DNA of 64,000 bases from Gentiana macrophylla (Eukaryota; Streptophyta; Magnoliopsida; Gentianales; Gentianaceae), in NCBI GenBank assembly GCA_026214975.1, contig CM047814.1, positions 19,429,541-19,493,540 on the forward strand. Direction: 5' to 3'. Shown piece after piece: positions 13,401-23,760 of the stretch. Made by a program: the position numbers and the translations under genes. The first letter of the stretch is position 1. The number at the start of each line of letters is the position of its first letter. The notes beneath the pieces were generated by a model. That model was not told where the DNA came from, did not search any database, and saw only the letters and a list, made by a program, of their open reading frames with translations.

Positions 13401-14406
13401 AAGCATAAAACAAGTGTTTCACACATGTCAAGTACAACAACAGGCAAAATAAAGCATATAAAGTACCTAAATTCTAGCAACTGGATTTTTGACAGTTATT
13501 TCCTACTCTGAAAAGACAACTACTAAGCATTTAAAGTTCCTAAGTTCTAACAACAAGATAGTCACGTACTACAGAGGCTGAACCTTCAACATCAATAATT
13601 AAAGGTATAAACAACAAAGATTGGAACTTTATATCAGAACTAAGAAAATCCCAAGGAACGAGACAGAACAATATACCAAAAGGGAAACTGCAAAAGCAAA
13701 CCCAACACCCATGGCCACGTATATCATGAGTTTCCAAACATAGTGACAGAACTAATAGAAACCCCTCAAAACCAGCTTTGGATTTCCAAGTTTCCTATGA
13801 AATCAATTAAATAGCTAACCAAGTTCCCTCATCGCCAGTAAATTAGAACCTTTACAGCTTACCTCTAATAGCTACTGACTGATATAATAGAAAGTGCAAA
13901 TAAGCGTAAAGATTAGTCGAGAACATCATTAACTACTCTTCAAGTACAAAATGAACAAAATGAAACATGTTACCGCCTTAAGATGGTTATGTTGATTCTC
14001 TTAAATGAAAGCTAATAACCATTCAAAAACTTCATTCACTATCGGAAACTATTTTCAACCACCTGGATTAAACAGTACATAGATCAACCCAAATTCATAT
14101 GCAAAAGAAGGAACTGCTCCAGCTTTTAACAAAATTTACACAACACCACAAACAAGCTTTAAGCAACAATATATATCACACAAAACAAACCCCAAAAAAA
14201 AAACATGAGTACAAGCAGATAAAGGAAGGTCAAGCATTATGCACAAACCACTTGTATCTCAAGAAGTGACCATCAATAGGGGCAGACTCGGGAACCTCAT
14301 CAGTGATGACAGAATTATCAGCACGGCGCAAGAGCACATAGGGGATGAGCTCACAGTTTACAATGGGGATGTCGGACGGCAAGTGCACCCGTAGCACAGT
14401 CAGCAT
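7412..14406 (-). CDS. CCR4: CCR4-type carbon catabolite repressor 4 homolog, poly(A) deadenylase, 11 exons
   Basis: Minus-strand exons are 14406-14249, 11424-10683, 9957-9871, 9797-9714, 9638-9552, 9445-9359, 8344-8291, 8217-8126, 8015-7901, 7828-7672 and 7557-7412. All are GT-AG and the phases close to 602 aa, the length I recall for Arabidopsis CCR4a. Residues 65-105 hold a Cys/His cluster (C65, H68, C77, C80, C93, C97, H104/105), the MYND-like finger of plant CCR4s that replaces the yeast leucine-rich repeats and is reported to bind CAF1. The exonuclease-endonuclease-phosphatase domain begins at about 249: N255 (SYNIL), E300 (CLQE), D457 and N459 (CGDFN), D586 and H587 (SSDHIALL). The Mg-dependent active site therefore appears complete. 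Role: shortening mRNA poly(A) tails as part of CCR4-NOT in the cytoplasm. Intron 1 is 2.8 kb. Confidence 0.96.
13030..13970. repeat. Diverged tandem duplication inside CCR4 intron 1
   Basis: About 13,030-13,450 and 13,600-13,970 share an ordered series of words, including ATACCAAAA, AAAAGCAAACC, ATGGCCAC, GCTACTGACTGA and AACTACTCT, offset by about 550 bases. This suggests an old duplication within the large first intron. Boundaries are approximate. Confidence 0.5.
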
Positions 14407-14899
14407 TATTGTATCCAACTATAAGAACTAATCCCACACTCAGTTTCTAAACTATCAAAACCTAATCTTTCTAAGAGATACTTCACCAATGTAGCAGAAG
14501 TCAAATTAAGATGCGGCAGCAGGTGTTGACGGACGTAAGGCAGATCCGCCATCACCTAACCCAAGGCACCAATCGCCAGCCTTGCCCAATTTTCTAATTC
14601 ACCAAGACCCTATGAATTTTCTCAATTCATTCAAGTAAAAAGCTCAATACAATTCTCAAATCAACAGCCCGCCAGGAAAAGAGGCATCTTGGAGAAAATA
14701 TCCAGGAAGAACGAGAGAAAATGCGTGATAATTTTATTAGGGTGAAGATAACAAATTGTAAAACATCGATTGATCGAAAAATTGCGTCTTCGGATTTCGA
14801 GCAACTGAAAGTCGTTAGTATTCTGTATAATACGAAAAAAATACAGAGAAAGAAAGAGAGAAGGATGGTTCGATTGAAGATGCGTTTTTGTATAGAAGG
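14407..14899 (-). promoter_or_regulatory. CCR4 5'UTR / proximal promoter
   Basis: This is the region immediately upstream of the deadenylase start codon on the minus strand. No clear TATA box was identified. It ends where homology to the second copy of the segmental duplication starts (14,900), so the distal promoter of this gene lies inside the duplicated segment. Confidence 0.4.
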
Positions 14900-15792
14900 A
14901 AATGGAGAATCAATTTAGGGTTTTACAGAACGAAGAAAGAGGAAGCATTTGAGGCAGCCGGACAAGTCAGGCGCACTGTTGCCAGTTGAGACATGTTCTA
15001 GATATTTTTTTATTCCCAATTTTTTTTTCTTTATTAATAATGCAATGTAAGCAACAAATTTGTCACAAGAAAATTACACTATGAAAAATTATGAAAAAAG
15101 ACAGGGAATTTTTTTTTTTGAAATTATCAAAAAAAATACATAAACATTTGCATTTTAACGAAAATGACAAAATATCTTGTATTAAGACAATTTTGTCATT
15201 CTGTTTACATATGAAAACTCTCATGAAAAAAAATAAAAAATTAATTTGAGGTGTATTATTGTCTTTGAACATATAGGTTGCGTTTGTTTTGGATTGAAGT
15301 TTTTTTGGGAGTTTTTTTTTGGAGTTTTTTTAGATAAAGTGATTGAAATAATGATTGGAAAGTTGATGGGGTAAAATAAAGTAGAATAATGATTGGTGTA
15401 GATTATGAAATGATTGGTGAAATAAAGTAGAATAATGAATAAAATAATGGTAAAAAGGGTAATAATGTTGATAAAGTGAAATGATGAGAGATGATTTAAT
15501 ATTTTTTTATTTGTAGTTGAAGATTTGATTGGTGAGAGAATTGTAAAAAATGATTGGTGATATGATGTAAAAAAAAACTCCCAAAAAAGCTCCGGCCAAA
15601 ACAAACGGAACCATAGTGTCCTTTTTGATAACTTTGTAAATGTTTACATATGAAAACTCTCATGAAAAAAAATTAAAAAAAAATAATTTGAGGGGTATTA
15701 TCGTCTTTGAACATATAGTGTCATTTTTGATAACTTTGTAAATGTTTTTGTCCTTTTCAATTATTCTCAGTGGTTGAATATCATAAATTTAA
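14900..15792. repeat. Segmental duplication copy A, left part
   Basis: Near-identical to 59,859-60,732, starting at AAATGGAGAATC and running to the TAAATTTAA target site. The duplicated block includes a 337 bp MITE. Copy A continues at 19,481-20,116 after the Mutator-like insertion. Confidence 0.93.
15276..15612. mobile_element. MITE with GGTTNCGTTTGTTTTGG terminal inverted repeats
   Basis: The left end GGTTGCGTTTGTTTTGG matches the reverse complement of the right end (GGTTCCGTTTGTTTTGG). Flanking ATA on both sides may be a 3 bp target duplication, which would suggest a PIF/Harbinger relation. The interior is AT-rich repeats such as AATGATTGGTG with no coding capacity. The paralogous copy is at 60,228-60,555. 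Confidence 0.75.
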
Positions 15793-15949
15793 TGGATATT
15801 TGTTTATAAGGATTAGTTTGAACACTTAATAGGCATTTAGGACACACTTAAATCTTATTTGTTTATAAGGACACATCTCATTTACTTTTCCACTATTACC
15901 CTTTACATCATTTGACTGATTTAGCAGCGCAAAAATCATTTCACTATCA

Positions 15950-16198
15950 CCACCACTATTCCTCCCTTAATCTCTCTCTCTCTGATAAATACCTCCACTC
16001 TTAATTCCGATATACTCACCGCCGCTTCCTCCCATGGCTTCTTCAAACTCACCGACCACCCCATTTCCTCCGATTTAGATCTCTCAGCTGAGTCAGATTC
16101 CATTTCTCTTTTCAATCTCACTCACGAAGAAAAATCATCTCGTTTTCCGAAGAACTGGCCGCTCCAGCTCCAAGAAATATTCCATACGGATAACCAGT
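15950..16198 (+). pseudogene. Captured fragment of a 2-oxoglutarate/Fe(II) dioxygenase-like gene
   Basis: Translation from 16,003 reads ILTAASSHGFFKLTDHPIS, followed by FNLTHEEKSSRFPKNWPL. This resembles the DIOX_N N-terminal region of plant 2-oxoglutarate-dependent dioxygenases. A preceding stretch (LSDKYLHS) lies one frame away, so a one-base frameshift is present. A possible donor site (CA|GTAAGC) lies near 16,198. The iron-binding catalytic core is absent. It sits about 160 bases inside the Mutator-like element, as in gene-capturing MULEs. No intact donor gene is in this window. Confidence 0.6.
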
Positions 16199-16429
16199 AA
16201 GCAAAATATATATGCGGTTCTGGGAATCAGAAAAAAAATACTACTTGTTAACTAAAAAAATTAGTAAATATGCCCATACAAAGTTAATATTCGAATTTCC
16301 AGCATAAAGCTGTACAAAGACCAAAGGGCATCTGATGAAGCAATTAAGTTGTTTTCTATTTTTTTTTTTTTTTAGTTAAAAGTTGTTTTCTATTTGAACT
16401 TGGTTATGGTCCTGAATTCTTGATAAAGA

Positions 16430-16930
16430 ATGCTGTTCTTTTTTTGTATGAATCTTGAGAATATGAAGCTGAGGAATCAAGAGCTGATTGTACTGAATGA
16501 GAAAATGTTGAACTGTAGAAAGGCTAGTTTTGCTGATGTATTGAAATTGCCTGACTCAAAGTTTATGGAGAATTATATTTTACCTTACCAAGATGTAATT
16601 CCTCATTTGTATGATTCCTATGTCAAAAAAATCAGTAAATAGATCCCGAGAAGTCTTTGATTCTTTGAGATGTTAAGCCCTTTAGGTCTTGTAGCTCAAG
16701 ATGATGGGAATCTTAAGGGGAAAAATAGTTGATTGAGGGTATGCTCTTCTAGCATAATGAATACTACTTATTTTCACACGTACAGATCAAGTAGACTAGA
16801 GATAATAAGCATATCTGCAATATTAATGTCTTCAAAACTGAGGAAAACTGAGGTAACCCGTATGTTGAGAGTTGCAGTATCGGAATCGAAGTATTTTTTT
16901 GTGTTTGTTGTAGGTTTGGCTTTGCTTTAG
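16430..16930 (+). other. Possible further captured exons, unrecognised
   Basis: An open frame at 16,430-16,642 (containing FADVLKLPDSKFMENYILPY) and another at 16,733-16,930 have residue composition more like real protein than the surrounding AT-rich DNA. I do not recognise either. Both lie inside the Mutator-like element downstream of the dioxygenase fragment, so they may be captured exons or chance ORFs. Confidence 0.25.
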
Positions 16931-17375
16931 GGAGTGATCCCTTTGGGGCTTTGGCTAATTGGTAGCAAGATTATCATTTTTGTTTGTTGTTCCTCATTGA
17001 CAATGCAGTGACATTAATGCCACTTCAAAAAATGTTGTTGCTATTGTCTGTCACTTCATAAATTATCGGTGTCATTGAGTGCCACCGCATAAGGTGTCGC
17101 TTCATAAAATGAGACATCACAATAAAGAGGACGAAAACATATGAATTAGGGAGAAAAATTATTTTGATCGTAGTTTTATATCAAAAGATATAGCCGTTTG
17201 AAGTCGATTTTATGAAAAAAGAAAAGAAATCGATTTTCTAAAATTAAGTCAAAAAAATATCTGTAATCGCGGTGTACTCGATATAGCTCCACTCGACTGG
17301 TAAGGTCGATTATTTTCTTAGAATTCATTTAATTTTTAATAAAATATAACAAGATCGAGCTCGACTCGTTAATAG

Positions 17376-19074
17376 TGGTCAATGCATCGCGGTTGTTAGT
17401 GCATCACGGTGTCACTGCATCGCGGTTGTTAGTGCATCGCGGTGTCACTTAATCACGGGTGGTCACTGCATCCGGTGTCTCTGCATCGAGGGTGGTCACT
17501 GCATCGCGGTGTCTCTGCAACGGGGGTGGTCACTGCATCGGAGGTGGCCACTGCATTGAGGTGGTCAATGGATCTGAGTGGTCAATACATCGCGGCGTCT
17601 CTGCATCGAGGGTGTCACTGCATCACGGTGGTCAACGCATCGTGGGGGTCAATGTATCGCGGTGGTCAATGCATCGCAGTGTCTCTGCATCGCGATGTCT
17701 CTGTATCGCGGTTGTCAGTGCATTGCGGTGGTCTCTACATCGCGGTGTCACTTCATCGCGGTGTCGCTTCATCGTCATGTCTCTACATCACGGTGTCGCT
17801 TTATCACGGTGTCTCTGCCTCACAGTGTCTCTGCATCTCGGTGGTCATTGCATCGCGGTGGTCACTACATCGCGGTGTCTGCATCTAGGTGTCTCTGCAT
17901 CACGGCGTCTCTGTATCGGGGGTGGTCACTGCATCGTGGTGTCTCTGCATCGGGGGTGGTCACTGCATCTCGGTGTCTCTGCATCGGGGTGGTCACCACA
18001 TCGCGGTGGTCAATGGATCTGGGGTGGTTAATGCATCGTGGTGTCACTTCATCGAGGCGTCCCTTCATCGCGGCGTCTTCGCATCAGGGGTGTCACTGCA
18101 TCGCGGTGGTCAATGCATCGAGGTAGTCAATGGATTTGGGTTGGTCAATGCATCGTGGTGTCAATTCATCGAGGTGTCTCTACATCGCGGTGTCTCTGCA
18201 TCACGGTGTCTCTGCATTGGGGGTGGTCACTGCATCGCGGTGTCTCTGCATCGTGGGTGGTCACTTCATCACGGTTGTCTGTGCATCGTGGTGTCACTTC
18301 ATCAAAGTGTCTCTGCATCACGGTGTCACTTCATCGCCGTGTCTCTTCATCTCGGTGTCACTTCATCGCGGTGTCTCTGCATCGTCAAATGTCATAACAT
18401 CGTTATGTATCTGCATCGTGGTGTCTCTGCATCGGGGGTGGTCACTGCATCCCGGTGTCTCTATATCGGAGGTGGCCACTGCATCGTGGTGTCTCTGCAT
18501 CGGGGGTGGTCACTACATCCTGGTGTCTCTGCGATCGGGTGGCGGCTTGCGATCACGGTGTCTGCGATCGGGGTGGCCATCAGATCACGGTGCTCGATAG
18601 ATTGAGGGTGGTCAATGCATCGCGATGGTCATCAGATCGGAGGTGTCTACATCGAGGTGTCATGCGTCGCGGCGTCTGCAGATCGGGGTGGTCATTTGAT
18701 CGCGGTGTCTCTGCATCGGGGGTGGTCACTGCATCACGGTGTCTCTACATCGGGGTGGCCACTGTATCGCGGTGGTCAATAGATTGAGGGTGGTCAATGA
18801 ATTGCGGTGGTCAATGCATTGGAGGTGTCTCTGCATCGAGGCGTCTCTGTATCGGGGTGGTCCCTGCATCGTGGTGTCTCTGCATCGCGGTGGTCATTCC
18901 ATCGCAGTGGTCAATGCATCGCGGTTGTTAGTGCATCGTGGTGTCACTTTATCGCGGTGTCTCTGCATCGTGGTGGTCAATGCATCGCGGTAGTTAGTGC
19001 ATCGCGTGTCACTTCATCGCGGTGATCACTACATCATGATGGTTAATGCATCGGGTGGTCAATGCATCATGGCG
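17376..19074. repeat. GC-rich minisatellite, 15-18 bp unit, about 100 copies
   Basis: The array is built from variants of GTCTCTGCATCGCGGT and GTGGTCACTGCATCG, length about 15-18 bases. The units seldom contain a stop, so all three forward frames stay open and give spurious repetitive ORFs up to 238 codons. It is much richer in CpG than its surroundings. Diverged, shorter versions at about 17,030-17,110 (GTCACTTCATAA, GGTGTCGCTTCATAA) suggest a decayed edge of the array. It lies wholly inside the Mutator-like element. Confidence 0.95.
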
Positions 19075-19480
19075 ATGAATGGAAAAAAGGAAAAATAAAT
19101 TTTCACCGTCCAGAAAAAAAAAAACAAAAAACAAAAAACAAAAAAAATACTACCACTTTCAAGCTGTAACCTCTAGGATAAAAAATAAAAAATAAAAAAA
19201 ACAACAACAGCGTTGTTTTCAAGGAAAAAAAAGAAAAAAGAAAAACAAGAACATTAACAACATATTCCGCGTTCCTTCAGCAAAAAAACCAACATATTCA
19301 GCGTATTCACTGTTTCGCGTCTATTCCCCTCTTCTTTGTTTTTTTTTTTTTTTTCATTTTCTTCTTCATTAAGGGTATTTGAGTCTATTTATTAATTTAT
19401 GTCCTTATAACAAAATAAGATTTCTTAGTGTCCTATTTACCTAATTAAGTCTATTTTGTGCCCTTTTGGACTATTGCCCC

Positions 19481-20116
19481 TAAATTTAAAGGTTAACGTC
19501 TAAAATACTCATTGACTATTATTAATACGATAGACGTTAAGTAATGAAAACATATATTGTGGGACAAATCTAAAAGTGTATAATGACGACTTATATTTTG
19601 AGACGGGGTAGTATATCTTATAGTAGTATATAATTGATTATGATATATGACACGTAAATTAATGGATGATGGTGTAACATCTCGTTTTTAGATGCCGAAA
19701 ATAAAATGTTGCGCAATTGAAGAGAAAAAAATCGAAAAGTCAAGCAAGTATGTGTGACGTAATATCAGAGTAGTAATAAATAAAAACGTAGAAGAAGAGA
19801 ATATATAAGCAGAGAAAAGACTCAGGGACACACCCTCCCTGGTGGTCTTCCATAATAATAAAAGTAGAAGACAAAATATGGAGTATCGTTGTTGTCAAGA
19901 AGACTAAAATCGACCGTTTTGTTTTAGACAGTTGTCAAAAACACACTTATTAAGAATTTGATATAACGCTATGACTTTAAAGATACAATGACTAAAAAAT
20001 CCCTATGATACAATTAATGCACTCTTGTTTTTAACTTCTTACATAGAATTAAATAAGGGTAAAATAGGAAAACTAGCAATAAATGACGCTTTGGAAAACG
20101 TTATGCCTCGGTTATT
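19481..20116. repeat. Segmental duplication copy A, right part
   Basis: Near-identical to 60,724-61,359. It begins with the second copy of the Mutator-like target duplication, and homology ends inside a Stowaway-like MITE at TGCCTCGGTTATT. Confidence 0.93.
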
Positions 20117-20157
20117 TTGGAACAAATTGCCTCAGTTATTTTGGAATGGAGGGAGTA
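19915..20157. mobile_element. Stowaway-like MITE, right end intact
   Basis: It ends GGAATGGAGGGAGTA at a TA dinucleotide, the typical Tc1/mariner Stowaway terminus (CTCCCTCC...). It shares internal order with the complete copy at 34,400-34,666 (GACAGTTGTCAAAAACAC, GATACAATTAATGCA, TTAAATAAGGGTAAA), in opposite orientation. The left terminus is not recognisable, so the start is approximate. The copy at about 61,154-61,359 lacks the right terminus. Confidence 0.7.
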
Positions 20158-20490
20158 CGTACCAAGTTGTAGATTGTGAATTCAAATCATTAAAAAACTG
20201 CATGCCCTACTTATTGCAAGGCAACTAGGCAACATATATACCACAAAATTTCACATTTACTCCATTTGTACTCCAGTCCACTACACCAAAACCAGCAAGG
20301 CAAGAATCACCTTCACAATATCTATCTATCTATCTATCAGGAAGAAGGAAGGAAGGACATTAATTGTGCTGCAATTCTTGCCTCAAAAGCAAAAGCCATG
20401 AATTGTTCCTTAAAAAAAAACACAATGTGATATCAACTATAGTTCATAACATTCTGAAAAAACACCCCAACATATGTACACTCTCTCTGT
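20158..20490. other. Non-coding stretch before VPS26-like pseudogene
   Basis: Holds a short TCTA tetranucleotide run (about 20,320-20,338) and otherwise ordinary AT-rich sequence. It includes the presumed 3'UTR region of the former VPS26-like gene on the minus strand. Confidence 0.35.
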
Positions 20491-23191
20491 CTAAAAGGCG
20501 CGATATGGTGTGATATCTAGGTAGTCCAACTCTAAAGGGACGCCATTTGTGTTCAAGACAATCGTTAAGCAGTAAAGCACACTGAATCGACCTTGGATGT
20601 TCATTGTTGGTGACAACTCAAATTGGCTGAGGGGAATTGTTATCAGAAGTATCATCGGAATCAGTGCACCTGCAACAAATACATATATAAGCATTTTCAC
20701 AAACTAACAAGTGAGAGATGCCACGGTCGTTGTGTTACGACAAATGACACCACACACATTTTTACTCTTAATCATGTAAGTCCATTAGTGTGTAAAACTG
20801 TGTCGTGTCATTCACTGTCACAACTTTTCTGCACCATGTTGATATTTAAAAGTTAATATGCATATACACACACAAAATAAAGATTTCCATGGCACCTGGA
20901 GCACCGAACACATGATTTGACAACGTCGTTGTTACAGATTGTGGCTGCACTGGTAATAAGTAAGTTGTTTCTGTGCGCTCGAACTCAACCTCAATACTCC
21001 ATATCGTCATGATATATTATAAAGGTCTAAAGCTTATTTGGACATTGATAACATCTTTAAGATGATACCTGACAGTATTCACAAAAGTATATACAACCAA
21101 TCAATGCCTGTGTATGTATGTATGTGTGTGTATATATACACACACATGTACACACCAATAGATCCTAGCATATCATGAAGAAAAATAGGATAATGCACGC
21201 TACTAGTACATCAGTTGTGTCATAACAAGTGACAGCCATCATAATTAAAGGGGCAGAAGAAAAAAAAACTCACTCGCTCTTGTCGAATTGTACTTCAGCA
21301 ATGTATCTTTCAAAATTTTCATACTCAGTCTGCATCAGAACAGGGATTTCGTTGAGCAAGTCATGACACATTCCAAGAAAATGCAGAGCAAGAATAAAAC
21401 ATCAACTTTGGCGAAATTACCTTCACGGGATTGATCACTGGAGGAGCTGGTGAACAATTACGAACCTGGCAATGTGATCATCTCAAATCATATACACAGC
21501 ATTTCAGGATTGCTAAACAGTACTTTAAACACATTTCTAGTGCTTATTTTCATTGCTACACTAAATGTCATACTGAAATGATAAAGTTAACTCTTTAAGA
21601 TAATCTGACATACGCTACAAAAATAACACAATAAAGAAATGTCTATAAACAGTATAGATCAAACAATCATGTTCAGTGATTTAATTTATAGCATACAAAC
21701 TTTGAAGCCTAGGTTTTGAAGTGGTATATTGCCATCTTCTGAAAATGAACAAATATACCAATACAACCTAGACATCTCCTAAGTGAAACGTACAGATGTA
21801 TGTATACACAACTAAGGACATGTACATGTATAGCTAACTAGACCTTTCAATTGTTAAAGAGTTTCAAAATTATAGGTGAAGAGTGCATTCACCCTGCAAT
21901 ATGTTCTTGATCCTCCACAACGCTGCCACCATTGATCAAGTTCATTGTCACTCTCAGAATGTACATGCAATGCACCCAGCACAGGCAGATGTAAATTGTA
22001 GTATAAACAAAAGAGTGCTCCAGTAGGTTGAATTGTATCTACCGGTTTGTTTTTTTATGTCCAAATCTACTTGGTTGATGTTTGTGAGATGCAAGAGGTC
22101 TAGGAACATACATACCTCTAATTCACATTTACTCCATGGTACATTTCATGTGGCAATTCAACAGACCAGAACAGAAATCGATATGTTTTAAACGGATCTA
22201 TATCACCTGGACCGACCAACTCCCTGCTAGATATACAGAAACCCGAATCCGGATCCGATCCATAATTGGATCGTCAGATCTGAATCAAAGCACCGATCGA
22301 GACACACAGCGGAAGCTACGAATTAAATTCGTATGCGATTTTACCACGACATGATTCACATAATAATTAATAATCTACAAGAAGGTTAGTAGATTTACCC
22401 AATCGGAGAAAAGCCGTGATCTTACGAAGCCAGTATCTCCAAACGACGACCGGTGGACGTCGATCCTTCTGCAAATAAATACATAATCAAAATTATAACG
22501 AGCAAAGAGAAAAGTGCAAGACAAAGAGACGAAAAAATATAAAGGGAAATCAAAACCAAATCCACTCATGACAAAGCATTTTAAATAGAATGCCAATCAA
22601 ATAGCTAGCCCAATGACAACTTGAAATACCAGTGTGAAGAAAAATACATGTAATCTCAGAGAATCAAATCCACCAAGAAGCTCAACCGTGATTCCATTGT
22701 GTTCAACATTTTTTACTGGTGCTACAGGTACAATGTAAATCTAAAGATAAAACATAAAAAGAGCTTTTCACAACCACGTAATTAACTTAAGCAAACCATG
22801 TTGAATTCACCGACATACCTTTTGTCTATAATAGTCTAGGTAATTCCAAAAGCTACTCTTTAGTTGTAGAACATTTTTTCCGATATTGTAGAAATATCCA
22901 GATACATTTAGAAAAATGCACTAGAGTGTGGTAGGATCTAGAGTCTAGGAAATAATATTTTAATCACATCACCAATACTCTAAAATTGTCTAATTAGCCG
23001 ACTTAACCAACTATATAAAGAGACTACTGTTCTCTCATTTGAACCAAGCAAAACAAGTGAGTCTTCATTGTATCCAAATTTCTCTTTGCAATAATATTCA
23101 ATCTCTGTCACAACAAACCATTGAAAAATTTCAGCTTACCTTGCCCGCAATGTTATCTTGGATTTGAAACCAAGGAATCATCTTGTTTGAC
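20491..23191 (-). pseudogene. VPS26-like retromer subunit pseudogene, 5' truncated
   Basis: Minus-strand exon remnants in VPS26 order: 23191-23140 (KMIPWFQIQDNIAGK), 22740-22648 (VEHNGITVELLGG), 22223-22116 (RELVGPGDI...LPHEMYHGVNV), 21963-21893 (ILRVTMN...SVVEDQEH), 21465-21421 (VRNCSPAPPVINPVK), 21329-21274 (EYENFERYIAEVQFDKSE), about 21000-20896 and 20669-20491 (C-terminal arrestin-like end). VPS26 is the arrestin-fold subunit of the retromer core that recycles cargo from endosomes. Decay signs: a stop in the GVNV exon before its donor, a frame break in the 21000-20896 exon (in-frame TGA at DMEY), a missing acceptor before 21963, and no N-terminal exon. LTR-type sequence abuts the first remaining exon at 23,193. 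Residual splice signals indicate a decayed gene, not a processed copy. Confidence 0.75.
22865..23115 (+). mobile_element. Possible solo LTR in VPS26-like pseudogene intron
   Basis: Starts TGTAGAAC and ends CACAACA, with an internal TATA box (CTATATAAAGAGA at about 23,011) followed by a CT-rich stretch, as in short copia LTRs. It lies in the intron between pseudogene exons 23191-23140 and 22740-22648. No clear target duplication was found. Confidence 0.4.
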
Positions 23192-23192
23192 C

Positions 23193-23334
23193 TGTTAAAG
23201 TATCTCATATTACGAATGATTGTGTAACCCACCATATTAAGAGATGAACTTTCCTCACCTCACAACCTACGTTTTGGGGATGAGACCCTCCTCTTATATG
23301 GGTTTGGGTTAGATTTATATATGGTATCAGAGCC
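23193..23334 (+). mobile_element. LTR-like fragment with tRNA-Met primer-binding site
   Basis: TGGTATCAGAGCC at 23,322-23,334 is the initiator-tRNA-Met primer-binding site of plant copia and TRIM elements. The preceding about 125 bases start with TGTTAAAG and would be a very short LTR, as in TRIMs. A partner LTR was not found. It abuts the first remaining exon of the VPS26-like pseudogene, so it may mark the truncation. Confidence 0.5.
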
Positions 23335-23352
23335 ATCTCTGTGTTGGGACTC

Positions 23353-23402
23353 TTTGTGGCCTGGGCACTTTTTGTTGGCCTTGAGAGTGCCCAGGCCACA
23401 AA
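23353..23402. repeat. Perfect 16 bp inverted repeat (hairpin)
   Basis: Arms 23,353-23,368 (TTTGTGGCCTGGGCAC) and 23,387-23,402 are exact reverse complements with an 18-base loop. It lies just downstream of the primer-binding site. It is GC-rich compared with its surroundings. Confidence 0.85.
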
Positions 23403-23552
23403 TGATTGACACCAACGCATAAGAAACATAGAAGGACCAAAATTAGATTAAACTAATATGAATATACAAAGTGACACAAATGATTGAGACCAACGCATAA
23501 GAAACATAGAAGGACCAAAATTAGACTAAACTAATATGAATATACAAAGTGA
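23401..23552. repeat. 78 bp tandem duplication
   Basis: 23,401-23,478 is repeated at 23,479-23,552 with few changes (GATTGACACC versus GATTGAGACC; TTAGATTAAA versus TTAGACTAAA). It directly follows the hairpin, overlapping its last two bases. No coding content. Confidence 0.9.
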
Positions 23553-23760
23553 TCGACCGACTACGTTGAAAAAAGAAACAAAGATACGAAGATGAATATA
23601 CTTGGTGACAACATCGAGCATCAAAGATTATGTTTAATTTTTCAAAAACTAACAAATAACTGATGTCGCTCAGGCATTAGTAGTCTCTAATTCGACATGG
23701 TTGAGTCGGAAGATCCTAGAAAATTTTATATCAAAATGTTAGATTATTAATCGAACATAC

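Larger units (their letters stand above)
15793..19480. mobile_element. Mutator-like (MULE-type) non-autonomous element, 3,688 bp, with gene fragment and minisatellite
   Basis: Flanked by a perfect 9 bp target duplication TAAATTTAA (15,784-15,792 and 19,481-19,489). The same site is present once and uninterrupted at 60,724-60,732 in the paralogous segment. The ends form degenerate inverted repeats: the left end shares TAGGACAC, AAATCTTATTT and TATAAGGACA with the reverse complement of the right end in the same order. The 9 bp duplication, long degenerate inverted repeats and captured gene sequence fit the MULE/Pack-MULE class. No transposase was seen, so it would depend on another element. The right terminus reads GGGGCAATAGTCC in reverse complement. 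Confidence 0.8.

Noticed and set aside
15221..15604. 127-codon minus-strand ORF (and 60,084-60,605)
   Set aside because: It reads through a non-coding AT-rich MITE; Phe/Ile/Asn-rich low complexity.
17442..19025. Long ORFs over the 17.4-19.0 kb array (up to 238 codons)
   Set aside because: They are the three reading frames of one minisatellite whose units rarely contain a stop; not proteins.
17376..19074. CRISPR-like array
   Set aside because: Units are contiguous 15-18 bp variants without unique spacers, inside a plant transposon.
22375..22596. 73-codon ORF as part of the VPS26-like gene
   Set aside because: Its sequence does not align with the VPS26 segment expected between the flanking exons; treated as intron.
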